64,000 nt of DNA from Piscinibacterium candidicorallinum (GTDB lineage: Bacteria; Pseudomonadota; Gammaproteobacteria; Burkholderiales; Burkholderiaceae_C): contig NZ_CP180191.1 of NCBI RefSeq assembly GCF_047549485.1, forward strand, positions 1,612,001 to 1,676,000, read 5' to 3'. A program made the translations under genes and the position numbers. Shown one piece after another: positions 1 to 8,354 of this stretch; the first letter of the stretch is position 1, and each line of letters starts with the position of its first letter. Under the pieces are notes generated by a model. The model made no database searches. It had not been told where the DNA came from and saw nothing but the letters and a program-made list of their open reading frames with translations.

Positions 1-2126
1 CGGCTGCCGTAGCTGTTGAAGTCGACCTTCTGCACGCCCTTGCCATTGAGCCACTTGCCGGCCGGCGTGGTCTCCTTAAAGGACCCTGCGGGCGAAATGT
101 GGTCGGTCGTGACGGAGTCACCAAGGATCAGCAGCGGCTTGGCGCCGGTGATGGCGGCCACTGCCGAGGGCTGCATCGCGAACTCGTCAAAGAAGGGCGG
201 GCGGGCGATGTAGGTGGACTCAGGCCAGGTGTAGACCTGACCGCTCGGTGCCGGTACGTTGTTCCACAGATCGTGGTCCTTGGTGAAGTCGGCGTACAGG
301 CGCTTGAAGACCTGCGGATCCTGTGCAAAGGGCATGACCGCGTTGATCTCCTCGCTGCTGGGCCACACGTCCTTGAGGAATACGGGCTTGCCGTCACTGC
401 CGGTGCCCAGCGGCTCGGTGGTCAGGTCCAGATTGGCCTTGCCGGCGATGGCGAATGCCACCACCAGCGGCGGGCTGGCCAGGAAGTTGGCCTTGAGGTT
501 CGGGTGGATGCGCGCTTCGAAGTTGCGGTTGCCTGACAGCACGGCCGCGCAAACTAGATCGTTCTTGGTGATGGTCTCGTTGATCTCCGGGGCCAGGTCA
601 CCGGCATTGCCGATGCAGGTCGTGCAGCCGAAGGCCGCCACGTTGAAGCCCAGCTTGTCCAGGTAGGGCTGCAGGCCGCTCTTGGCGAGGTAGTCCTCCA
701 CCACGCGCGAGCCCGGGCCCAGGCTGGTCTTGATGTGCGGAGCAACCTTCAGGCCCTTTTCGACGGCCTTCTTAGCCAGCACGCCCGCGGCCAGCATCAC
801 GCCGGGGTTGGAGGTGTTGGTGCAGGAGGTGATGGCGGCGATCAGCACGTCGCCGTTGCCGATGGTCGTGTCGCCGTTGCCGGTGGCAAACCGCGTGTTG
901 AGCTTGTCAGCTGGCTGGCCGAAGCCGTTCTCGGCCACGGGGGCAGAGAAGAGGCTGTTGAAGGTGCTCTTCATCGAGGGCAGCTCGATGCGGTCCTGCG
1001 GGCGCTTGGGGCCAGCCAGCGAGGGCACGATGGTGGCCAGGTCGAGGGTCAGCGAAGAGCTGTACATGCAGTCGCCGGCCTTGGGCATGCCGAACAGACC
1101 CTGGGCCTTGAAGTAGGCCTCGAACTGTGCGCACTGTTCGTCGGTGCGACCGGTCTTCTTCATGTAGTCGACGGTCTTGTCGTCCACCGGGAAGAAGCCC
1201 ATCGTGGCGCCGTACTCCGGAGCCATGTTGGCGATCGTGGCGCGGTCCACCACGGACAGCGACGCGGCACCTTCGCCGAAGAACTCGACGAACTTGCCCA
1301 CCACCTTATGCTTGCGCAGCATCTGGGTCACGGTCAGCACCAGGTCAGTGGCGGTTACGCCCTCATTGAGCTTGCCCTTGAGTTCCACACCGACGACATC
1401 CGGGGTGAGGAAATACACGGGCTGGCCGAGCATGCCGGCTTCGGCTTCGATGCCGCCCACGCCCCAGCCGACCACGCCCACGCCGTTGATCATCGTGGTG
1501 TGGCTGTCAGTACCGACGAGGGTGTCGGGGTAGTAGGTGTCACCCTTGGACTGCAGGCCCTTGAAGAGATACTCCAGGTTCACCTGGTGCACGATGCCGA
1601 TGCCCGGGGGCACGACGCCGAAAGTATCGAAGGCCTGCATGCCCCACTTCATGAATTGGTAGCGCTCGGTGTTGCGCTGGAACTCCAGTTCCATGTTTTT
1701 GCGCAGTGCATCGGGCGTGCCGAAGTGGTCGATCATGACCGAGTGGTCCACCACGAGATCCACCGGCACCAGCGGCTCGATGGTCTTGGGGTTCTTGCCC
1801 ATCTTGTCGGCCACGTTGCGCATGGCAGCGAGATCGGCCAGCAGGGGTACGCCGGTGAAGTCCTGCAGCACGACACGGGCCACCACGAAGGGGATCTCGT
1901 CGACGCGCTCGGCGGTCGGCTGCCAGTTGGCCAGCTGCTTGATGTGTTCCTCGGCCACCTTCTTGCCGTCGCAGTTGCGCAGCACGGCTTCCAGCACGAT
2001 GCGGATGGATACAGGCAGCTTGCTGACGTTAGGGAAGCTCTTGGCCAGCTCGGGCAGGCTGTAGTAGGTGCCCGTCTTGCCGCCCGCGGTGAAGCTCTGG
2101 CGGGTGTTGAACAGGTTATGACTCAT
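1..2126 (-). CDS. acnA: Aconitate hydratase A (3' end beyond the window)
   Basis: This is an aconitase, which interconverts citrate and isocitrate through cis-aconitate in the TCA cycle. In this setting it may also hydrate 2-methyl-cis-aconitate. About 708 codons are visible; family members run near 900, so the C-terminal swivel domain is mostly missing because the window ends. The three 4Fe-4S cluster ligands fall at Cys435 (in SCTNTSNPG), Cys501 and Cys504 (in GCTTCIGN), the same numbering as E. coli AcnA. It starts MSHNLFNTR and is the last gene of the minus-strand prp cluster, 65 nt after the small membrane protein gene. No prpF is present and a PrpD-type dehydratase is, so an AcnD role is not required. 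AcnD remains the alternative name. Confidence 0.93.
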   Translation of the reverse strand, partial: MSHNLFNTRQSFTAGGKTGTYYSLPELAKSFPNVSKLPVSIRIVLEAVLRNCDGKKVAEEHIKQLANWQPTAERVDEIPFVVARVVLQDFTGVPLLADLAAMRNVADKMGKNPKTIEPLVPVDLVVDHSVMIDHFGTPDALRKNMELEFQRNTERYQFMKWGMQAFDTFGVVPPGIGIVHQVNLEYLFKGLQSKGDTYYPDTLVGTDSHTTMINGVGVVGWGVGGIEAEAGMLGQPVYFLTPDVVGVELKGKLNEGVTATDLVLTVTQMLRKHKVVGKFVEFFGEGAASLSVVDRATIANMAPEYGATMGFFPVDDKTVDYMKKTGRTDEQCAQFEAYFKAQGLFGMPKAGDCMYSSSLTLDLATIVPSLAGPKRPQDRIELPSMKSTFNSLFSAPVAENGFGQPADKLNTRFATGNGDTTIGNGDVLIAAITSCTNTSNPGVMLAAGVLAKKAVEKGLKVAPHIKTSLGPGSRVVEDYLAKSGLQPYLDKLGFNVAAFGCTTCIGNAGDLAPEINETITKNDLVCAAVLSGNRNFEARIHPNLKANFLASPPLVVAFAIAGKANLDLTTEPLGTGSDGKPVFLKDVWPSSEEINAVMPFAQDPQVFKRLYADFTKDHDLWNNVPAPSGQVYTWPESTYIARPPFFDEFAMQPSAVAAITGAKPLLILGDSVTTDHISPAGSFKETTPAGKWLNGKGVQKVDFNSYGS

Positions 2127-2155
2127 CGAAAACTCCGTACTCGGTTCTCAGTGCT

Positions 2156-2184
2156 CGAATAAATGCGCAGCCCGAAGGCTGCGC
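2156..2184 (-). terminator. Hairpin with UUCG loop between small membrane gene and acnA
   Basis: A perfect 8-bp stem (GCGCAGCC / GGCTGCGC at 2165-2184) closes on a TTCG tetraloop when read on the minus strand. It is followed by ATTTATT. It looks like a moderate intrinsic terminator or attenuator placed only 39 nt before the acnA start codon, so it could lower acnA expression relative to the prp genes. Confidence 0.6.
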
Positions 2185-2191
2185 GAACGAC

Positions 2192-2485
2192 TTACTTCTT
2201 TTCTGCGGGAGCAGCTGGCGCAGCTGCGGGGGTTGCCGGGGCGGCAGCGGGTGCAGAAGCAGGCGCGGCCTCAGCCGGCTTGGCTGCATCCGTGGCCGCA
2301 GGCGCAGCGGGTGCCGCAGCCGGGGTGGCTGCGGGCACAGCAGCAGGCTTTGCTTCACCCTTCTTGTCGTCCTTGTGCTCTGCGGCGTGCTCGGAGGTCG
2401 GCAGTTCGACCTTGTCGCCGCTCTTGACGAGGATGAACAGGAACAGGCCGACAACGGCCACTGCAACAGCAATCCACTTCCACAT
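2192..2485 (-). CDS. Small single-pass membrane protein with Ala/Pro-rich tail
   Basis: I do not recognise a named family. The 97-residue product begins MWKWIAVAVAVVG and has one hydrophobic segment at about residues 3-20. A short charged stretch (about 23-46) follows, then roughly 50 residues almost entirely of Ala and Pro ending in EKK. This predicts an N-terminal membrane anchor with an extended low-complexity tail, probably periplasmic or cell-wall spanning. A good Shine-Dalgarno (GGGAG, 7 nt spacing) precedes the ATG. It lies between prpD and acnA on the same strand, so it is probably co-transcribed. Its role in propionate metabolism, if any, is unknown. Confidence 0.65.
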   Translation of the reverse strand: MWKWIAVAVAVVGLFLFILVKSGDKVELPTSEHAAEHKDDKKGEAKPAAVPAATPAAAPAAPAATDAAKPAEAAPASAPAAAPATPAAAPAAPAEKK

Positions 2486-2527
2486 GATGTTTCTCCCTCA
2501 GAAACAGGTTGATAGAGGCCGACGTCC

Positions 2528-3979
2528 TCAGATGACGTACAGGTCCATGTACTCGTTCACCGACATGGCTTCGAGCTTCTTCTGGTCCAGCGAAACGGCA
2601 AGAATCGCGTCCTGCTGCTTGGTGGGGAAGCGGCGCGCGAGGTTGGTCTTGAACTTCTCGACCAGGACCGGAATGCCTTCCTTGCGGCGACGCTTGTGGC
2701 CGATCGGGTATTCGCAGACGATCTCCTTGAGCTTCTTGCCGTCGTTGAACTCGACGGTGAGGGCGTTGGCGATCGAGCGCTTCTCGGGATCGTGGTAGTC
2801 CTTGGTGAACTGCTTGTCCTCGACACAGACGATCTTGTCGCGCAGCTTGTCGATGCGCGGATCCTTCGCGATCTTGTCCTCGTAGTCCTCGGCGGTCAGA
2901 CGGCCGTAGATGATGGGCACAGCCACCATGTACTGGATGCAGTGGTCGCGGTCGGCCGGGTTGTTCAGCGGCCCCTTCTTGTCGATGATCCGGATGCAGG
3001 CCTCGTGCGTGCGGATCGTGATCTTCTTGATGTCTTCCACGGACTTGCCTGCCTTCTTGAGCTGGGCGTGGATGTCCATGGCGCACTCCACGGCGGTCTG
3101 GCTGTGGAACTCGGCCGGGAAGCTGATCTTGAACAGCACGTTCTCCATCACGTAGCTGCCGTAGGGGCGCTGGAACTTGAACTCATTGCCCTTAAAGAGC
3201 ACGTCGTAGAAGCCCCAGGTCTTGGCGGTCAGCACGCTGGGGTAGCCCATCTCGCCAGTCTTGGCGATCAGCGCCAGGCGGACGGCGCGGCTGGTGGCGT
3301 CGCCCGCAGCCCAGCTCTTGCGGCTGCCGGTGTTGGGGGCGTGGCGATAGGTGCGCATGGCCTGGCCGTCAACAAAGGCCAGCGAGACCGCATTGATCAG
3401 CTCCTCGCGGTTCAGGCCGATCATCTGGCCGACTACGGCAGTCGAAGCCAGCTTCACCAGGATCACGTGGTCGATGCCCACGCGGTTGAAGCTGTTCTCC
3501 AGCGCCATGCAGCCCTGGATCTCGTGCGCCTTGACCATGGCGACGAGCACGTCCTTCATGGTCAGCGGCTTCTTGCCGGCGGCGATGTTGGTGCGGGACA
3601 GCCAGTCGGCGGTGGCCAGAATGCCGCCCAGGTTGTCCGAAGGATGGCCCCACTCCGCAGCCAGCCAGGTGTCGTTGAAGTCCAGCCAGCGGATCATGGC
3701 GCCGATGTTGAAGGCGGCCTGCACGGGGTCGAGCTGGAACTGCGTGCCCGGCACCTTGGCGCCGTTGGGGACGACCGTGCCCGGCACGATCGGGCCCATC
3801 AGCTTGGTGCAGGCGGGGTAGGAGAGGGCCTCGAGGCCGCAACCCAGGGTGTCGATCAGGCAGTTGCGCGCAGTCTCCATCGCCAGCTTGCTGGTGACCT
3901 TGTACTTGAGCACATAGTCGACGATGTCGACGAGCACACGGTCAGGTTTGGGGCGTACGTTGGAGATGTGGGCGGACAT
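2528..3979 (-). CDS. prpD: 2-methylcitrate dehydratase PrpD
   Basis: This MmgE/PrpD-family enzyme dehydrates 2-methylcitrate to 2-methyl-cis-aconitate in the methylcitrate cycle that disposes of propionyl-CoA. The protein is 483 aa, the usual length, and starts MSAHISNVRPKPDRVLVD. An upstream in-frame extension is possible, but the ATG at 3979 matches the family N-terminus. Typical family segments are visible: the CLIDTLGCG helix near residue 40, the WLDFNDTW and EWGHPSDNLG region that lines the active site, and the C-terminal cap. It sits in the prp cluster between the MliC-like lipoprotein and the small membrane protein gene. Confidence 0.95.
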   Translation of the reverse strand: MSAHISNVRPKPDRVLVDIVDYVLKYKVTSKLAMETARNCLIDTLGCGLEALSYPACTKLMGPIVPGTVVPNGAKVPGTQFQLDPVQAAFNIGAMIRWLDFNDTWLAAEWGHPSDNLGGILATADWLSRTNIAAGKKPLTMKDVLVAMVKAHEIQGCMALENSFNRVGIDHVILVKLASTAVVGQMIGLNREELINAVSLAFVDGQAMRTYRHAPNTGSRKSWAAGDATSRAVRLALIAKTGEMGYPSVLTAKTWGFYDVLFKGNEFKFQRPYGSYVMENVLFKISFPAEFHSQTAVECAMDIHAQLKKAGKSVEDIKKITIRTHEACIRIIDKKGPLNNPADRDHCIQYMVAVPIIYGRLTAEDYEDKIAKDPRIDKLRDKIVCVEDKQFTKDYHDPEKRSIANALTVEFNDGKKLKEIVCEYPIGHKRRRKEGIPVLVEKFKTNLARRFPTKQQDAILAVSLDQKKLEAMSVNEYMDLYVI

Positions 3980-4020
3980 GGGTTCTCTTCTCGGTTCTTC
4001 AGGGGGCAATACGTGAACAG

Positions 4021-4051
4021 CCTGCAGCCCGCCCCTGGGTCGGGCTGCAGG
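4021..4051. terminator. Strong inverted repeat after the lipoprotein gene
   Basis: An 11-bp perfect stem (CCTGCAGCCCG / CGGGCTGCAGG) with a 9-nt loop lies between the stop of the lipoprotein gene and the prpD start. The T-tract on the minus strand is poor. It may be a partial terminator or an mRNA-stabilising hairpin within the prp operon rather than a full stop. Confidence 0.5.
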
Positions 4052-4058
4052 CGTCAAA

Positions 4059-4565
4059 TCAGCGCGCGGCGCTCGTGCGCTTGCACTCGTTGGCCAGCTG
4101 GCGGCCGGCCTTGCTGTCCATCAGCATGCTCTTGGCAGGGATCTGGATCCACACCAAGCCACTGGTCTTGTCTTCAAAGCGCACGGCACCCGTGCTGGTG
4201 GCCACCTGCTGGAGCTGGTAGCGGCGGTTGTTCCAGGCCAGGTCGATGGTGTCATCGTTGACCTGTGCCACGACCACCTTGCGCTTGAGCTCGCAGTCGA
4301 ACTCGCCCACGATCGGGCGGCCGCTCCATGCGATGGCCTCGTTCACGGCGCGGGCACCGGCGGCTTCCTGGCGGATGTCAGTAGCAACGTTGCCGCCCGG
4401 CGCTGCAGGTTGACCGCCGGCAGGCGCAGGCGCTGCAGCCGGTGCTGGCGCCGCTGCAGGTGCGGGCTGGGCAGCTGGCGCGGGTGCCGGCTTGGCAGGT
4501 TGGGTCTGTGCGCAGGCTGGCAGCACGACAGCGGCGAGGACGAGGGCGGCGATCTGGGTCTTCAT
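4059..4565 (-). CDS. Lipoprotein with MliC-like (C-type lysozyme inhibitor) domain
   Basis: A 168-residue predicted outer-membrane or periplasmic lipoprotein. It has a signal peptide with lipobox LPAC (Cys18), a Pro/Ala linker (about 24-56), then a domain of about 100 residues. The domain carries FDC near its start, the motif TSTGAVRF, a following W in LVWIQ, and a late Cys. This resembles the MliC/PliC fold, where an S-x-S-G-x-x-Y/F loop enters the lysozyme active site. The start is the ATG at 4565, because it gives a proper signal peptide. It lies between prpC and prpD, an odd place for such a function. The family call is from motif spacing only. Confidence 0.65.
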   Translation of the reverse strand: MKTQIAALVLAAVVLPACAQTQPAKPAPAPAAQPAPAAAPAPAAAPAPAGGQPAAPGGNVATDIRQEAAGARAVNEAIAWSGRPIVGEFDCELKRKVVVAQVNDDTIDLAWNNRRYQLQQVATSTGAVRFEDKTSGLVWIQIPAKSMLMDSKAGRQLANECKRTSAAR

Positions 4566-4659
4566 GGATGAACTCCTCAATGAGCGTGAATGACGAACGC
4601 ACACACCAGCCCGGCGGCATGCCGCGCGGTCAGCTCGAACTGCAGCTTCTGGCCCCTGA

Positions 4660-5829
4660 TCACTTGCGCTTCTCGATGGGTACGAACTTGAGGTCTTCCG
4701 GCCCGATGTAGTTGGCACTCGGGCGGATGATCTTGTTGTCGATGCGCTGTTCGATGATGTGTGCGCTCCAACCGCTGGTTCGCGCGATGACAAACAGAGG
4801 CGTGAACATGGCGGTGGGCACGCCCATCATGTGATAGGACACCGCACTGAACCAATCCAAATTTGGAAACATTTTCTTTTCACGCCACATCACCGATTCG
4901 AGCCGTTCGGCGATGTCGAACATTTTCATGTTGGATTGATCCTTCGACAACCGTTTGGCCACTTCCTTGATGACCTTGTTGCGCGGGTCGGAGACCGTGT
5001 AGACCGGGTGGCCGAAGCCGATGACGACTTCCTTGTTGGCCACACGGGCAACAATGTCTTTCTCGGCATCGTCCGGGCTGTCGTAGCGCTTCTGGATCTC
5101 GAAGGCGACTTCGTTGGCACCGCCGTGCTTGGGCCCGCGCAGCGCGCCGATGGCGCCGGTGATGGCGCTGTACATGTCGCTGCCGGTGCCGGCGATCACG
5201 CGGGCGGTGAAGGTGCTGGCGTTGAACTCGTGCTCGGCATACAGCACCAGCGAGGTGTGCATGGCATCGACCCACAGCTTGCTGGGTGCCTTGCCATGCA
5301 GCAGGTGCAGGAAATGGCCGCCGATGGAGTCGTCATCGGTTTCGACGTCGATGCGCTTGCCGTTGACGGCATAGTGGTACCAGTACAGCAGCATGGAACC
5401 CAGGCAGGCCATGAGCTTGTCTGCAATGTCGCGCGCGCCGGGGTGGTTGTGGTCGTCCTTCTCGGGCAGGTTGCAGCCCAGTGCGGACACGCCGGTGCGC
5501 ATCACGTCCATCGGATGGCTGGAGGCGGGCAGCCATTCCAGCGCAGCCTTCACGTTGGCGGGCAGGCCGCGCAGGCTCTTGAGCTTGGCCTTGTAGGCCG
5601 TCAGTTCGGCCTGCGTGGGCAGCTTGCCGTGCACCAGCAGGTGGGCGATCTCCTCGAACTCGCACTTCTCGGCCACATCGAGGATGTCGTAGCCGCGGTA
5701 GTGCAGGTCATTGCCGGTACGGCCGACCGTGCACAGCGCCGTGTTGCCGGCCGTGACGCCGGACAGGGCGACGGACTTCTTGGGCTTGGGGCCAGTTGGC
5801 GCTGCGGCGGTCTGTTCGGCTTGGGTCAT
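4660..5829 (-). CDS. prpC: 2-methylcitrate synthase PrpC
   Basis: Condenses propionyl-CoA with oxaloacetate to 2-methylcitrate. It is a 389-aa citrate-synthase-fold protein with the active-site segments EHEFNAS (199-205) and GPKHGGANE (232-240) and the later NLDWFSA aspartate region. It is shorter than the type II citrate synthase at 14237 and clearly a different paralogue, as expected for PrpC. Upstream lies one copy of the dispersed palindromic repeat, then the VOC gene. prpB follows further upstream on the same strand. Confidence 0.95.
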   Translation of the reverse strand: MTQAEQTAAAPTGPKPKKSVALSGVTAGNTALCTVGRTGNDLHYRGYDILDVAEKCEFEEIAHLLVHGKLPTQAELTAYKAKLKSLRGLPANVKAALEWLPASSHPMDVMRTGVSALGCNLPEKDDHNHPGARDIADKLMACLGSMLLYWYHYAVNGKRIDVETDDDSIGGHFLHLLHGKAPSKLWVDAMHTSLVLYAEHEFNASTFTARVIAGTGSDMYSAITGAIGALRGPKHGGANEVAFEIQKRYDSPDDAEKDIVARVANKEVVIGFGHPVYTVSDPRNKVIKEVAKRLSKDQSNMKMFDIAERLESVMWREKKMFPNLDWFSAVSYHMMGVPTAMFTPLFVIARTSGWSAHIIEQRIDNKIIRPSANYIGPEDLKFVPIEKRK

Positions 5830-5913
5830 CTTGGGGCTCCTTGTCGTTCTTTGGGGCGTCGTTCTTGTCGCGTGAAGCGTGGGTCTGTCGTTCTGCGGCG
5901 GTGCCTTCTCAGA

Positions 5914-5970
5914 GGCTTTCCGCTTGTCTGGTGCGGCTCTTCAGGCATTTTGGTCTGGAAAGCCGCATCA
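5914..5970 (+). repeat. Palindromic intergenic repeat, copy 1
   Basis: A good copy of the dispersed element: CTTTCCGCTTGTCTGG lead, then arms TGCGGCTCTTCAGGC and GTCTGGAAAGCCGCA around ATTTTG. It lies between the VOC stop and the prpC start and has the same orientation as copy 2. Confidence 0.8.
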
Positions 5971-5992
5971 ATGCTGGATCTAGGTCAATGAA

Positions 5993-6352
5993 TCAAGTCA
6001 ACTTCTGCATCAGTTCCACACGGTTGCCGAAGGGGTCGAAGACCGAGCCGCGCAGATAGCCGGCGGGGCCGTCGTCCCAGCGGTGGCTGTAGCCGGCGGC
6101 GGCGCAGCGTTCGATCAGCGCACGCGCATCGGCCACCGTGAGCGCCGGGTGCGCGCGGCCATCGGTGGCGAAGCGCGCTTCTTCCCCCAGGTGCAGGTTC
6201 AGCGTGCCGCCCGTGAGCCAGGCGCCGCTGGGCGAGAGCTCCGCGGGCTTGGGTACGCGCACGAACCCGAGCGTGTCGGCGTAGAAGCGCAGGGCCTCAT
6301 CCAGCCGTCCGGCGGGAATGGAGATCTGCACGTGGTCCAGGCCGATGATCAT
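5993..6352 (-). CDS. VOC-fold (glyoxalase/bleomycin-resistance-type) protein
   Basis: A 119-residue single-unit VOC-superfamily protein beginning MIIGLDHVQISIPAG. It has the repeated beta-alpha-beta layout: LDHVQISIP early, LNLHLGEE in the middle, and DPFGNRVELMQ at the end. His7, the mid-protein His and the terminal Glu are candidate metal ligands. Substrate unknown; the family includes glyoxalase I, methylmalonyl-CoA epimerase and many unassigned enzymes. Epimerase is tempting beside propionate genes, but the protein is small and the motifs do not prove it. It is bracketed by two same-orientation copies of the palindromic repeat, suggesting it was inserted as a unit between prpB and prpC. 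Confidence 0.85.
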   Translation of the reverse strand: MIIGLDHVQISIPAGRLDEALRFYADTLGFVRVPKPAELSPSGAWLTGGTLNLHLGEEARFATDGRAHPALTVADARALIERCAAAGYSHRWDDGPAGYLRGSVFDPFGNRVELMQKLT

Positions 6353-6370
6353 TGGTTGATTCTGGAAAAG

Positions 6371-6426
6371 CGCTCCGCTTGTCCCATGCGGTTCTTCAAG
6401 CACTTTGGCCTGAAGAGGCGCATGAA
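6371..6426 (+). repeat. Palindromic intergenic repeat, copy 2
   Basis: Arms TGCGGTTCTTCAAGC and GGCCTGAAGAGGCGCA around a CACTTT loop, preceded by CTCCGCTTGTCCCA. It lies between the prpB stop and the VOC start and is a direct repeat of copy 1, 457 bp away. Confidence 0.8.
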
Positions 6427-6471
6427 ATGGACGTTTGGCTGCTCGGGTCGAATGAAATCCGGATCAGAGAA

Positions 6472-7362
6472 TCAGTTCTTCTTGCCCGCGAACAGCGAAT
6501 CCAGATGCTGCTCGAAGGCGTGGTAATTGATGCGCTCATACAGCTCGTCGCGCGTCTGCATGAGGTCGATCACGTTCTTCTGGTGGCCGTCGCGGCGAAT
6601 CGCGGTGTAGACCGCCTCGGCGGCCTTGTTCATGGCGCGGAACGCGGACAGCGGATAGAGCACCATCCCCACGCCGGTTGAGCGCAGCTCATCCACCGTG
6701 AACAGCGGGGTCTTGCCGAACTCGGTGATGTTGGCCAGCACGGGCACCTTCACGGCGTCCACAAACTTCTTGTAGGTCGGCAGGTCGTAGGCGGCTTCAG
6801 CAAAGATGCCGTCGGCACCGGCTTCCACGCAGGCAATCGCACGCTCGATCGCAGCGTCCACGCCTTCCATCTGGATGGCATCCGTGCGGGCGATCAGGAA
6901 AAAGTTTGCGTCCGTCTTGGCGTCGGCCGCCGCCTTCACGCGGTCGGCCATTTCCTGCTGGGTGACGATTTCCTTGCCGGGGCGATGGCCGCAGCGCTTG
7001 GCGCCCACCTGGTCTTCGATATGGCAAGCCGCGGCGCCAAACTTGATCAGGCTCTTGACCGTGCGCGCAATGTTGAAGGCCGAGGGGCCGAAGCCGGTGT
7101 CGATGTCCACCATCAGCGGCAGGTCGCACACGTCCGTGATGCGGCGCACGTCCGTGAGCACGTCATCAAGGTTGTTGATGCCCAGGTCCGGCATGCCCAG
7201 CGAGCCTGCGGCCACGCCGCCGCCCGACAGGTAGATGGCGCGGTAACCGGCGCGCTTGGCCAGCAGGGCGTGGTTGGCGTTGATGGCGCCGATGACCTGC
7301 AGCGGCTGTTCTTCCTTGAGGGCGGCGCGGAACTGCGCGCCGGGGCTAGCGAAGGTGCTCAT
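6472..7362 (-). CDS. prpB: 2-methylisocitrate lyase PrpB
   Basis: Cleaves 2-methylisocitrate to pyruvate and succinate, the last step of the methylcitrate cycle. The 296-aa protein is of the isocitrate lyase/PEP mutase superfamily. Visible motifs are YLSGGG (44-49), VDIDTG with the Mg-binding aspartates (85-90), HIEDQ (114-118) and the catalytic loop KRCGH (122-126). Its ATG overlaps the stop of the CitE-like gene by 4 bp (ATGA), so the two are translationally coupled. Confidence 0.95.
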   Translation of the reverse strand: MSTFASPGAQFRAALKEEQPLQVIGAINANHALLAKRAGYRAIYLSGGGVAAGSLGMPDLGINNLDDVLTDVRRITDVCDLPLMVDIDTGFGPSAFNIARTVKSLIKFGAAACHIEDQVGAKRCGHRPGKEIVTQQEMADRVKAAADAKTDANFFLIARTDAIQMEGVDAAIERAIACVEAGADGIFAEAAYDLPTYKKFVDAVKVPVLANITEFGKTPLFTVDELRSTGVGMVLYPLSAFRAMNKAAEAVYTAIRRDGHQKNVIDLMQTRDELYERINYHAFEQHLDSLFAGKKN

Positions 7363-8342
7363 GCAGCGGTCTCCATCAGTGGCCGCGCCTGTTCGGGCAG
7401 CGCCAACCCGGCTCGGGCGGCGCGCTGCAGGACGGTCCAGAAATATCGGTAGCTCGCCCGGTCATGCAGGCGGCCTTTGTGTTCGATCGGCCCCCACTGC
7501 GCAGCCTGGGCCGCGTGCAGGATCTCGCCGGCGTCATTCACCTCGGAGGCCAGGGGCGCGAAGGCTCGGACGATCGGGCGGATCTGGTCGGGGTGGATGC
7601 TCCACATGCGTAGGTAGCCGAAGTCATTGCGGGCGCGCTGGGCGTCGCCAGCTACCACGGCGGGGTCGCGGAACTCGGTGGTCACGTTGTGGCTCGGCAC
7701 CTTGCCGTAGGCATGGCAGGCGGCGGCAATCTCGGCCTTGGCGCGCACCACGAGCGGGTGGTCGAACTGCCCGGGCGAGCGCATGGCTGCGGCGGGAATG
7801 GCACCGTGGTGGGCGGACACGAAGTCCATCAGACCCAGCGACAGGCTCTCCACCTTCGGGTGTGCGGCGATGCGGAACACCTCGCGCAGCGCGCCATGCG
7901 TCTCGATCAGCACGTGAACCGCAGGGGCGGGCAGGGCGGATTCGGCGCTGATACGCTCGATAGCCTCTGCCGCATTGGCAACGTCATTGGCGCTGCCGAC
8001 CTTGGGCACCATGACGAAGGCCAGACGGCCCTGCGCAGCCGGCAGGGCGATGCGCAGGTCGTCAATAAAGTGCGGATGGTGCGGCGCATGTACGCGCAGA
8101 CCCACCCGACCGTGCAGATTTTCGGCGCAGGCAGCGAGCTGGCCGAAGGCCGCGGCCAATTCGGCTTCCTCGCCCACGGCGGCACCGTCTTCGAGGTCGA
8201 GCGTGATGTCGAAGAGCGGGCCCATCTCGTTCTGCAGCGCCAGCGCCTTCTGCGCAAAGCGCAGATTGCCCGCATAGTGATCGCAGGCCGGCAGGATCAC
8301 CGGCGGCTTCTCACCTGCAAACAGAGCGGCGCTGGGGTGCAT
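7359..8342 (-). CDS. HpcH/HpaI-family CoA-ester lyase (CitE-like)
   Basis: A 327-residue TIM-barrel protein of the HpcH/HpaI aldolase / citrate lyase beta-subunit family. Such enzymes cleave or hydrolyse CoA esters such as malyl-CoA or citramalyl-CoA. Family marks are the DITLDLEDGA metal-binding segment near residue 45, VMVPKV in the barrel, VLIETHGALREV with the conserved Glu, LGLMDF, and the WSIHPDQI helix-lid segment near the end. No citrate lyase alpha or gamma subunit is nearby, so a stand-alone CoA-ester lyase or thioesterase is likelier than true citrate lyase. It lies 12 nt after mdh and overlaps prpB. Confidence 0.88.
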   Translation of the reverse strand: MHPSAALFAGEKPPVILPACDHYAGNLRFAQKALALQNEMGPLFDITLDLEDGAAVGEEAELAAAFGQLAACAENLHGRVGLRVHAPHHPHFIDDLRIALPAAQGRLAFVMVPKVGSANDVANAAEAIERISAESALPAPAVHVLIETHGALREVFRIAAHPKVESLSLGLMDFVSAHHGAIPAAAMRSPGQFDHPLVVRAKAEIAAACHAYGKVPSHNVTTEFRDPAVVAGDAQRARNDFGYLRMWSIHPDQIRPIVRAFAPLASEVNDAGEILHAAQAAQWGPIEHKGRLHDRASYRYFWTVLQRAARAGLALPEQARPLMETAA

Positions 8343-8354
8343 GGTCAGACTGAG

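Noticed and set aside
1..2126. AcnD (2-methyl-cis-aconitate-type) assignment
   Set aside because: A PrpD dehydratase is present, prpF is absent, and cluster-Cys numbering matches AcnA; AcnD is kept only as an alternative.
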